A stretch of 64,000 nucleotides of DNA. It comes from Pseudomonas sp. H9 (GTDB lineage: Bacteria; Pseudomonadota; Gammaproteobacteria; Pseudomonadales; Pseudomonadaceae). How positions within the stretch are numbered: the stretch's first letter is position 1; every line of letters begins with the position of its first letter. The stretch covers positions 1 to 64,000 of the forward strand of contig NZ_SMOK01000024.1 of the NCBI RefSeq assembly GCF_004353925.1. The letters run 5' to 3'. Both the position numbers and the translations under genes were made by a program. Positions 57,452 through 64,000 of the stretch are shown piece after piece. The notes under the pieces were generated by a model, which did no database searches, was not told the DNA's origin, and saw only the letters and a program-made list of their open reading frames with translations.

Positions 57452-59596
57452 TCAAATGCGGAAGCTGTCCACCAGGTGTTTCAGGCGGGCTGCCTGCTGT
57501 TCCAGGTCGGCGCAGGCGCGTAGGGTGGCGTTGAGGTTCTCCACGCCTTCCTGATTGAGGGTGTTGATTTCGTTGATGTCCATGTTCAGGGCTTCGATCA
57601 CCGAGGTTTGCTCTTCGGTGGCGGTGGCCACTGACTGGTTCATCCCGTCGATCTCGCCGATGCGCTGCGTCACGCTACCCAGGCGGTCACCGGCCTGATT
57701 GGCGATCACCACGCTGTCGGCACTGTGGTTTTGGCTTTCGTTCATGGTCGTCACCGAGTCGCGGGCGTCTACCTGCAGGCCCTCGATCATGGTCTGGATT
57801 TCCTGGGCCGAAGCCTGGGTGCGGTAGGCCAGGTTGCGCACTTCATCGGCGACCACGGCAAAACCACGCCCTGCTTCCCCGGCTCGCGCCGCCTCAATAG
57901 CAGCATTGAGTGCGAGCAGGTTGGTTTGCCCGGAGATGCTTTTGATCACTTCGAGGATCTGACCGATATCCACGGTTTTGCTATTGAGCGTTTCGATGGT
58001 GCTGCTGGAGGCACTGATCTTGCTCGACAGCTGGTGCATGGCCGAAATCGTCCGGGCAAGGACCTGGCTGCCTTCCTCGGCAAGTTGGCGCACATCCGAG
58101 GCCTGATGGGAGGCGTCGGCAGCGTTGCGGGCGATCTCCTGGGCGGCGGCGCCCAGTTGGTTGATCGCGGCGGCGACGCTGTTGGTACGGCTGGCCTGTT
58201 CGTCGGAGTTACACATGGATGAGTTGGAAGCGCTGACCACCCGCGTGGCCACCTCGTTGAGCTGGCGGGTGGCCGACGACACTTCACGGATCGAGCGGTG
58301 GATACGCTCGACGAAGTGGTTGAACGCCGTGGCCAACTGGCCAATCTCGTCGCGCGATTGCACAGCCAGGCGGCGGGTCAGGTCGCCTTCGCCCTGGGCA
58401 ATGTCTTCAAGCATGTGGGTTAGGCTCTGCAACGGGCGAGTGATGCGCAAGGCGGCCAGCCAGATCAACAGCACGCCGAGCAAGGCCGCGCCGCCGCCCA
58501 GTAGCAGCTCCAGGTTGGTGGTGTGGTCGCGTTGCTGGTCCAGGGTTTGCTGCAGGCGCTGCGCCGGTTCCAGCAGGGTGTGTTGCGGTACGCCGACCAG
58601 GATGCCCCAAGGGGTGGCACCGGCGATGGGCTCAAGCGGTTCAAGTACGTTGATCTGCGTAGGGTCGACGAGCACTTTGGCTTGCTTGTGTTGCAAGGCA
58701 CTCAGGACGGCGGTGGCATCACGTGCCAGTACCTGGTTAACGTGTTGGCCTAACTGCTTGGCATCCTGGCTGTGCGCCGCCATCACCCCGCTCGGGCTGA
58801 TGATGCTGATCTTGCCGTTGCCGTCGAACAAGCCACGGCTGCTGATCTCGCTGCTCTGTTGCAGGGCGGCGAGGTTGATGTCGAGGCCGATGACGGCGAT
58901 GACCTTGCCGTTTTCCAGTAGAGGAAAGGCAATGCTGGTGACCAACTTGCGGGTGCCGGAGGCTTCGTCGAAGTAGGGCTCCAGCACGCAGGCCGCCTGG
59001 CGGTCGCGGGCACAGGTGTAGAAGGCGTTGTACGGGCTACCGCTGGGGCCGGGTTGGGTGTTGGCCAGCAGGCCCTCGTCACCGATCACCGGTTGCAGCT
59101 CGCCGGGCTTGCTCTGTACCCAGTACAGGGCAAAGCGGCCGGCCTCGTTGCTGCCCAGTTCGGCCTGGCCGGCAAATTGGCTGTCTGCGCCGTCCAGGGC
59201 ATTGGCTTCGAAAATGACAAACAGCCCGAGCAGGTCGGGCTTGTCGGTCAAGGCTTGGCGTAGTTGCCGGGTCAGTTCCTCGCGTAACTGCTGCGGCGCT
59301 AGTTCGCCGTGCTGAGCGCGCTGGCGTAAATACAGCAGGTAGCGCGATAGCCCCTGGCCGTATTCGTGGGTCTGCATGAAGGTGCGTTGTACTTGCAGGG
59401 CCTGTACCTGGGCGAGGGCCTGCATATGGCGTTCGGCGGCGCTGGCCAACATGGCGCTGCTTGAGGATTTGACTTGCTCATTGCTTTGCCCGGCTTGATA
59501 CAGCGACAGCCCAACGAGGAGGGCGACGATCAGCAGTAAGCAGAGGCTGGCGAGTAGGGTGATCTTGTTCTGGATAGTCAGGAGGCTGGGGCGCAT
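57452..59596 (-). CDS. Methyl-accepting chemotaxis protein (dCache)
   Basis: 714-aa chemoreceptor: a transmembrane helix (ITLLASLCLLLIVALLVGLSL), a large periplasmic double-Cache region (about 40-360, with ALYWVQSKPGELQPV, SIAFPLLENGKVIAVIGLDINLAAL and GILVGVPQHTL), a second helix (LLLGGGAALLGVLLIWLAAL), HAMP, and the signalling tip EVIKSISGQTNLLALNAAIEAARAGEAGRGFAVVADEVRNLA. The start is ATG 59596 with GAGTG upstream; a GTG at 59605 is possible. It lies downstream of the porin and near the amine genes, so an aromatic-amine ligand is a fair guess. Confidence 0.88.
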   Translation of the reverse strand: MRPSLLTIQNKITLLASLCLLLIVALLVGLSLYQAGQSNEQVKSSSSAMLASAAERHMQALAQVQALQVQRTFMQTHEYGQGLSRYLLYLRQRAQHGELAPQQLREELTRQLRQALTDKPDLLGLFVIFEANALDGADSQFAGQAELGSNEAGRFALYWVQSKPGELQPVIGDEGLLANTQPGPSGSPYNAFYTCARDRQAACVLEPYFDEASGTRKLVTSIAFPLLENGKVIAVIGLDINLAALQQSSEISSRGLFDGNGKISIISPSGVMAAHSQDAKQLGQHVNQVLARDATAVLSALQHKQAKVLVDPTQINVLEPLEPIAGATPWGILVGVPQHTLLEPAQRLQQTLDQQRDHTTNLELLLGGGAALLGVLLIWLAALRITRPLQSLTHMLEDIAQGEGDLTRRLAVQSRDEIGQLATAFNHFVERIHRSIREVSSATRQLNEVATRVVSASNSSMCNSDEQASRTNSVAAAINQLGAAAQEIARNAADASHQASDVRQLAEEGSQVLARTISAMHQLSSKISASSSTIETLNSKTVDIGQILEVIKSISGQTNLLALNAAIEAARAGEAGRGFAVVADEVRNLAYRTQASAQEIQTMIEGLQVDARDSVTTMNESQNHSADSVVIANQAGDRLGSVTQRIGEIDGMNQSVATATEEQTSVIEALNMDINEINTLNQEGVENLNATLRACADLEQQAARLKHLVDSFRI

Positions 59597-59629
59597 GACA
59601 GGCACTCAGATCAGGGGGCAATCCATTGC

Positions 59630-59652
59630 GGGTGACGGCGGTGCCGTCACCC
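59630..59652 (-). other. Hairpin between porin and chemoreceptor genes
   Basis: GGGTGACGGC-GGT-GCCGTCACCC, a 10-bp stem without a T-tract. It may reduce but not abolish read-through from the porin into the chemoreceptor. Confidence 0.55.
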
Positions 59653-59660
59653 GAAGGGCA

Positions 59661-60986
59661 TCAGAAGAAGGTGGCGAATACCAGTTGGGCATACAGGTTG
59701 CTGTCGTTATTGCCCAGTTGGGTGCCGCCCTGTTCGGCGCTCTTGTCCGGTTGGTACAGGCCAACCAGCGGCATGACCATCAGGTGCTCGTTGACGGTCC
59801 ATTCCACGTACAGGTCGACCTCGCGACCATCGGTGTTGCCCAGATCACGGTCGATGGTGTCGTAGTTGAACCACAGCGCGCCGACGTTCACGTTCTCCAG
59901 TGGCGATACGGTGAGTCCGACTTTCTGGATGCGCGAGTTGGTGTTGAACGGGCCGGCATAGTTACCGGCGACCTCACCCTGGAACCAGGTGCCGAAGCCA
60001 CGGCTCAGGCCGTAGAACAGAGTGTCATAGCCTTCCGAGAAGCGGCTGTAACGGTAACTGAGGTTGGGTGACCAGGCGACGTCGGCGAAGGTCCAGCCGG
60101 CTTCCAGGTACCAGGCGTCTTCGGTGGCAGTGTGGGGTTTGTCCTGGTGGGCGTATTCGCCGGAGAGGAACAGGTTTTCCACCCCGGCGTTGCCGGTGGC
60201 GCGCAGGCTGTAGGTTTTCATGCCGTCGCGTTCCAGCTGCGCTGGCGATGCGTACTGCTCATCGACATCAGTGGTGTCGATGTAAGTCAGGCCGACGGTA
60301 CCGGCTTCGGCCACGTGCTCAAGGGTGGCGACGTACATTTCGGTTTTGGCCTGGGCGCGGTTGTCTGACTTCAGCCACATCAGGTCGCTGCGCCAGCCTT
60401 CCTGGCCACCGAGGCGCAACACGGCGGTCTGGTCAAAGCTCTTGCGCGCCGCCAGGTAGTAGGCGCCGCCGCGGTTGAACTCACCATCGGCCAGGCCTTT
60501 ACCCAGGTTCAAGGAGTCGCCCTGAATCAGAAAGCCATCGCCAACGCTGATGTTCTGGCGGCCGAACGACAGGTCGACGCCATTTTCGCCAAGCGCCTGG
60601 ATCAGGTTGCCGGAGCGCCAGCCGAGGTAGGCGTCTTCGATTTTGGTGGTGCGCTCGGAGCCATCGCTGAAACCGGCGGCATCACCGTCGCCCCAACTCC
60701 CCGAACTCAGCAGTGCGAAGGCGCCATAGGCGCTACCCGCGCCGCCCAGGCCTTGGTCACCGCTCAAGCCATATTTGATGTAACCCTCGCGCCACGAGGA
60801 CGAGCCTTCGTTCAGGCGCCCGGAAATCGCGTAGTTTTCCTGGCTGTGGAACACACCGAATACGGCTTCGAGGTTGGCGTTCAGGTGGCTGTTGTCATCG
60901 GCATACAGCTCATATGCGCCAACCTGAGTAGCAGCTGAGACCAGCAACGCGAGGGTGGAGAGGTGAAGCAAGGGCGACTTGTACAT
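59661..60986 (-). CDS. Outer-membrane porin, putative aromatic-amine porin
   Basis: 441-aa beta-barrel protein: signal peptide (LLHLSTLALLVSAATQVGA) followed by YELYADDNSHLNANLEAVFGVFHSQENY and many amphipathic strands. The last strand, NLYAQLVFATFF, ends in Phe as expected for outer-membrane barrels. No OprD signature. The start at 60986 opens the signal peptide. The promoter region carries the same 21-bp-spaced TGGCA repeats as the amine dehydrogenase operon, the basis for the proposed role in amine entry. Confidence 0.72.
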   Translation of the reverse strand: MYKSPLLHLSTLALLVSAATQVGAYELYADDNSHLNANLEAVFGVFHSQENYAISGRLNEGSSSWREGYIKYGLSGDQGLGGAGSAYGAFALLSSGSWGDGDAAGFSDGSERTTKIEDAYLGWRSGNLIQALGENGVDLSFGRQNISVGDGFLIQGDSLNLGKGLADGEFNRGGAYYLAARKSFDQTAVLRLGGQEGWRSDLMWLKSDNRAQAKTEMYVATLEHVAEAGTVGLTYIDTTDVDEQYASPAQLERDGMKTYSLRATGNAGVENLFLSGEYAHQDKPHTATEDAWYLEAGWTFADVAWSPNLSYRYSRFSEGYDTLFYGLSRGFGTWFQGEVAGNYAGPFNTNSRIQKVGLTVSPLENVNVGALWFNYDTIDRDLGNTDGREVDLYVEWTVNEHLMVMPLVGLYQPDKSAEQGGTQLGNNDSNLYAQLVFATFF

Positions 60987-61067
60987 GGACGGGGTTCCGT
61001 TCTTATTAGTGTCGGCGAGCAACTCGAATGAGTACGCCCGGATACTAAGTCGTCGCTTCAGGTCGTC

Positions 61068-61105
61068 CTTGTGCCTGCTTGCCATCCGTTTGCGTGTGTC
61101 TGCCA
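61068..61105 (-). promoter_or_regulatory. Putative FeaR operator, porin promoter
   Basis: Minus-strand TGGCA at 61105-61101 and 61084-61080, exactly 21 bp apart. The first site reads TGGCAGACACACGCAAAC, nearly the same as the amine dehydrogenase site. Confidence 0.6.
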
Positions 61106-61187
61106 GATTGTGTGACGGGTCCGGGACCGGTCATTTCAGCCCAGGACTAAAGCCGCTGATTTTTTTGGTTTTTTTATAAAATTTCGC

Positions 61188-61216
61188 TTTACGACAGGTA
61201 CATACCTGCGTAATAT
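61188..61216 (+). promoter_or_regulatory. Promoter of the second tRNA-Val
   Basis: TTTACG (61188-61193), 17 bp, TAATAT (61211-61216). Not similar to the first tRNA's promoter. An AT-rich tract lies upstream. Confidence 0.65.
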
Positions 61217-61228
61217 GCGCCCCACAGC

Positions 61229-61305
61229 AGGCACATAGCTCAGTTGGTTAGAGCACCACCTTGACATGGTGGGGGTCGTTGGTTCGAGTCCAATTGTGCC
61301 TACCA
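61229..61305 (+). tRNA. tRNA-Val (anticodon GAC), second copy
   Basis: 77 nt, identical to 22290-22366, with encoded CCA. The bases cacagc just before the 5' end are also shared. Confidence 0.97.
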
Positions 61306-61314
61306 AATCTCGAC

Positions 61315-61346
61315 AAAAAGGGCGATCCGAAAGGATCGCCCTTTTT
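61315..61346 (+). terminator. Bidirectional terminator
   Basis: AAAAAGGGCGATCC-GAAA-GGATCGCCCTTTTT, nearly the same hairpin as after the first tRNA. It can also end the minus-strand nitroreductase transcript. Confidence 0.88.
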
Positions 61347-61377
61347 GCTTGTGCGGTGCCGACCGGCACCGCCTCAC

Positions 61378-62052
61378 TCAATCGGCAAAACCATGAAAGC
61401 TGGTGAAACCTTCAATGGCTTCACGCGGTGTTTTCATGGTGTTTTCCGCCGCATCATGCACCTCGTGACCCAAGGCAATGCCGCAGACCAGCAGTTGCTC
61501 CGCAGGTAACTGCACGTGCGCCCGCACGACCTGATGGTAACCGGCAAAGGCGGCCTGGGCGCAGGTGTGCAGGCCGCGTGCCCGGGCCGCCAACATGAAG
61601 GTCTGAAGGAACATGCCAAGGTCCAGGAAACTACCGGCACCCAGACGACGGTCGAGGCTGATCAGCAGCCCCACCGGAGCATCGAAGAAGCTGAAGTTGC
61701 GCAGCTCTTGCTGGCGGCGGGCAACTTTGTCGTGGCGTTCGATGCCCAGGGTTTCGTAGAGCTCGAAGCCCACTTCACGGCGGCGTTGCTGGTAAGGCTC
61801 AAACCAGTGCTCGGGGTAATAGGCATATTCCGCGTCTGGTGCATGGGCACTGGCCACATGGCTGAGGATGTCGGCGCACAGCGCTTGCTTGCGCTCGCCC
61901 GTAATGACGTGAACCTGCCACGGTTGGGTGTTGCTGCCGCTGGGCGCACGGGCTGCCAGTTCAAGCAGCTGTTCGAGGGTTGCGCGAGGTACCGGCCATG
62001 GCTGAAAGCGGCGGACTGATTTACGTGAACGGATGGCAGCATCGACATGCAT
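61378..62052 (-). CDS. Nitroreductase family protein
   Basis: 224-aa FMN-dependent oxidoreductase: the N-terminal IRSRKSVRRFQPWPVPRATLEQLLELAARAPSGSNTQPWQVHVITG contains the Arg/Ser FMN contacts, and the C-terminal LPAEQLLVCGIALGH block is typical. Substrate unknown. The start at 62052 (MHVDAAIRSRKS) has GAAGGA upstream; the longer frame to 62115 would overlap the MFS gene. It lies 46 bp behind the MFS gene and is probably co-transcribed with it. Confidence 0.85.
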   Translation of the reverse strand: MHVDAAIRSRKSVRRFQPWPVPRATLEQLLELAARAPSGSNTQPWQVHVITGERKQALCADILSHVASAHAPDAEYAYYPEHWFEPYQQRRREVGFELYETLGIERHDKVARRQQELRNFSFFDAPVGLLISLDRRLGAGSFLDLGMFLQTFMLAARARGLHTCAQAAFAGYHQVVRAHVQLPAEQLLVCGIALGHEVHDAAENTMKTPREAIEGFTSFHGFAD

Positions 62053-62098
62053 GGTAGGGCGTCCTTCAAAAGAGGCACGGCGCCGCGGGGCGCCGTCA

Positions 62099-63427
62099 TC
62101 AGTGTTTGGTGTCATTCAAATGCTCGGCACGGATGCCAAACAATAGCAACAGCGTGCCGATTACCAGCGTGATCGCGATCATATCGAAGGCCAGGTACAG
62201 GTTGCCGGTGGCCGACTTGATGGCGCCGACCGCCGCCTGGCTGACCACGCCTGCCAGGCCGCCGATGCAACTGATCACTGCAATGCCGATGGCGGCGCAG
62301 GAAGGCGACAGCAAAGCGGGCGGAATGGTCCAGAACAATGACACCGCCGACAGGGCGGCGGCGGCACCAACGCTCATCAGGATCACCGATGCCAGCAAGT
62401 GGCCCTGAGCCGGCGCCATCAGCAAAAAGCACAGGGCGCTGAGCAGCACGGTGAACGCCAGATGCCAGCGGCGTTCCAGGCGGCGGTCGGAGCTGCGCGC
62501 CAGCAGGTACATGCCGACAATCGCCCCGGCGTAGGGCAGGCTGGAGATCAACCCGATCTGTTTCAGGTCTTCTATACCGAAGCCGCGGATCAGGGTGGGC
62601 ATCCAGTACGACACGGTATTCGAGCCGCTGTAGATACAGAAGAACACCAGGCCGGCGATATACACCCTGGGTTGGCGCAGTACCTCGATCAGGCGCGCCG
62701 GTGGCGGCGCGCTGCCCTGTTGCTGTGACAGGGTGGCAGCGATCACCGACTTCTCGCGGTCGTTGAGCCAGCGGGCGTCTGCCGGGCGATCTGCCAGCCA
62801 GCACCAGACCAGCAGGCCCAGGAGAATGGCCGGGATGCCTTCCAGCACGAACAGTGCCTGCCAGTCCCTGAGCCCCAACCAGCCATCGAAGTGGCTCATG
62901 ATCATGCCCGCCAGTGGGCCGCTGATCATGCCGGCGGTCATGGCGGCCATCAGCAGCACGGCGGTGATACGCGCCCGCCAGGCAGCCGGGAACCAGAAGG
63001 TGAGGTAGAGGATCATGCCGGGGAAGAATCCGGCTTCCGCCACGCCCAGGCAGAAACGGGCGATGATCAATTGGGTAGGGGTGGTGACGAAGGCCGTGGC
63101 GACCGTGACCAGGCCCCAGAGGATCATGATGCGGCCCAGGGTGGCACGCGCACCGACCCGCTGCATGTACATGTTGCTGGGCACTTCGAAGAGGATGTAA
63201 CCGAGGTAGAAGATGCCCGCGCCGATGCCGTAGGCCGCATCGGTCAGGGCAATGTCTTCAGCCATGCGCAGTTTGGCGAAGGCCACGTTGGCACGGTCGA
63301 TGGTATTGATCACGTAGCCCAGGAACAGCAATGGCAACAGTCGCCAGAGGGCCTTGCGCAGCACGGCATCGGCTTCAGCGGTGGACGGCGGAGCAAACGA
63401 CAGAACCTGCTCGGACGGTGATGACAT
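62099..63427 (-). CDS. MFS transporter, anion:cation symporter family
   Basis: 442-aa carrier with twelve spans. LPLLFLGYVINTIDRANVAFAKLRM and GYILFEVPSNMYMQRVGARATLGRIMILWGLVTVATAFV are diagnostic of the ACS branch, which imports organic acids and aromatic acids. FWFPAAWRARITA and the large central loop also fit. Substrate unknown. Divergent from the partial gene at 63614. Confidence 0.87.
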   Translation of the reverse strand: MSSPSEQVLSFAPPSTAEADAVLRKALWRLLPLLFLGYVINTIDRANVAFAKLRMAEDIALTDAAYGIGAGIFYLGYILFEVPSNMYMQRVGARATLGRIMILWGLVTVATAFVTTPTQLIIARFCLGVAEAGFFPGMILYLTFWFPAAWRARITAVLLMAAMTAGMISGPLAGMIMSHFDGWLGLRDWQALFVLEGIPAILLGLLVWCWLADRPADARWLNDREKSVIAATLSQQQGSAPPPARLIEVLRQPRVYIAGLVFFCIYSGSNTVSYWMPTLIRGFGIEDLKQIGLISSLPYAGAIVGMYLLARSSDRRLERRWHLAFTVLLSALCFLLMAPAQGHLLASVILMSVGAAAALSAVSLFWTIPPALLSPSCAAIGIAVISCIGGLAGVVSQAAVGAIKSATGNLYLAFDMIAITLVIGTLLLLFGIRAEHLNDTKH

Positions 63428-63613
63428 GGGTGATCTCCGGTGCGTGGGCGCGTGTTTTTGTTCTTGTGGGTGGGGAGGTTTGGGACCTTAGGGTAGGCCT
63501 GGGGAAATGTCCCTACCCGAGTCGGGGGGCGCGACACTTTGGAGGTGTGGGTAGAGTCGTGCCAGACGATGATCGCCGTCCTTCGGTGGCGACAGGTACC
63601 AGGAGGCGATGCC

Positions 63614-64000
63614 GTGACCCGTAGATTCACTGTTCTGAATGCACCCGGCCGCCGCATGGATGGCGGTGTGTTGTTCGGCTCCACGCCGCAACAGGTCTGG
63701 GCTGAGTGGATCAGGCCTGATCATGACAACCAGATCGAGCTGCCTTCCCGGGCGCTGTTGGTGCAGCAAGATGGCCGCAACATTCTGCTGTTGGCCGGCG
63801 CCGACATTCTGCTCGCGCCGCTGCCGAACACCTGCCGATGCCAGCAACACGGGCATGGTTTGCTGGACGACCTGGCCAAGCTTGGCCTGAGCGAGCACGA
63901 CATTCATGTGGTGCTGCTCAGCCACCTGCATGCACAGCTGTCTTCGCGCCTTCAGGCGGCCGCCGACGACGGGGAACTGCCGCGTTTACTGTTTCCCCGG
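63614..64000 (+). CDS. Metallo-beta-lactamase-fold protein (partial, 3' end outside)
   Basis: First 129 codons of a gene cut by the window edge, starting VTRRFTVLNAPGRRMDGGVLFGSTPQQVWAEW. The opening, the phrase PDHDNQIELPSRALLVQQ, and the strand LLLAGADILL resemble MBL-fold hydrolases. Where active members have HxHxDH the sequence is LLSHLHAQLSSR, so the Asp and third His seem replaced. The GTG start has AGGAGG seven bases upstream. The opposite-strand frame here is considered spurious. Confidence 0.65.
   Translation, partial: MTRRFTVLNAPGRRMDGGVLFGSTPQQVWAEWIRPDHDNQIELPSRALLVQQDGRNILLLAGADILLAPLPNTCRCQQHGHGLLDDLAKLGLSEHDIHVVLLSHLHAQLSSRLQAAADDGELPRLLFPR

Noticed and set aside
63488..63931. 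147-codon minus-strand frame at the right edge
   Set aside because: It opposes the plus-strand gene at 63614, which has a strong ribosome site and MBL-like sequence. The minus frame has no domain, and its 5' part would overlap the divergent promoter region.

Overview
The window is a chromosomal segment of a fluorescent Pseudomonas, most likely of the P. putida/P. fluorescens lineage. The evidence is the high GC content, a full pyoverdine maturation/export block, dozens of genes with clear Pseudomonas relatives, and at least nine intergenic REP elements built around GAGCGGGCTTGCCCCGCGA. I see no prophage, transposase or CRISPR array.

Region 1 (1-10.3 kb, iron). After a ~216-bp tandem repeat that carries remnants of a receptor gene tail come, all on the minus strand, pvdM-pvdN-pvdO-pvdA-pvdE and an fpvA-type receptor. 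These handle periplasmic tailoring, ornithine hydroxylation, precursor export and ferri-siderophore uptake. Two exact TAAAT-N16-CGT iron-starvation (PvdS) boxes precede pvdM and pvdA. A FlxA-like coiled-coil gene lies divergently.

Region 2 (10.3-22.4 kb, housekeeping). This holds pbpG, a lower-GC patch with DUF4234 and YceK-like genes, a shikimate dehydrogenase-like gene, yceH, sstT, a DHA1 MFS carrier convergent with a NhaR-like LysR regulator, a small lipoprotein, terC, a C39-like lipoprotein whose catalytic residues are replaced, a PuuB-like oxidase and a tRNA-Val(GAC).

Region 3 (22.5-30.7 kb, efflux). A three-gene RND pump of the SrpABC/TtgGHI solvent-efflux type is divergent from an IclR-type (SrpS/TtgV-like) and an apparently full-length TetR-type (SrpR/TtgW-like) regulator.

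Region 4 (30.7-50.0 kb, phenylacetate). This is a complete paa cluster: paaFGHIJK and paaABCDE plus DUF485/symporter/OprD-porin/paaZ on the minus strand, then paaN, paaY and paaX on the plus strand. The GATACA-type inverted repeats at the paaA, paaF and paaN promoters look like PaaX operators.

Region 5 (50.1-61.1 kb, aromatic amines). A FeaR-like regulator, a cytochrome c and a phenylacetaldehyde dehydrogenase face a TTQ aromatic amine dehydrogenase operon (aauB-mauE-mauD-aauA-cytochrome c), followed by a chemoreceptor and an outer-membrane porin. Three promoters here (cytochrome c/aldehyde dehydrogenase, amine dehydrogenase, porin/chemoreceptor) share direct TGGCA repeats exactly 21 bp apart. 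I propose this as the FeaR operator, tying amine sensing, uptake and oxidation together. Regions 4 and 5 together would take phenylethylamine-type amines to phenylacetaldehyde, phenylacetate, phenylacetyl-CoA and central metabolites.

Region 6 (61.2-64.0 kb). A second identical tRNA-Val, a nitroreductase, an ACS-family MFS carrier, and the start of a metallo-beta-lactamase-fold gene cut by the window edge.
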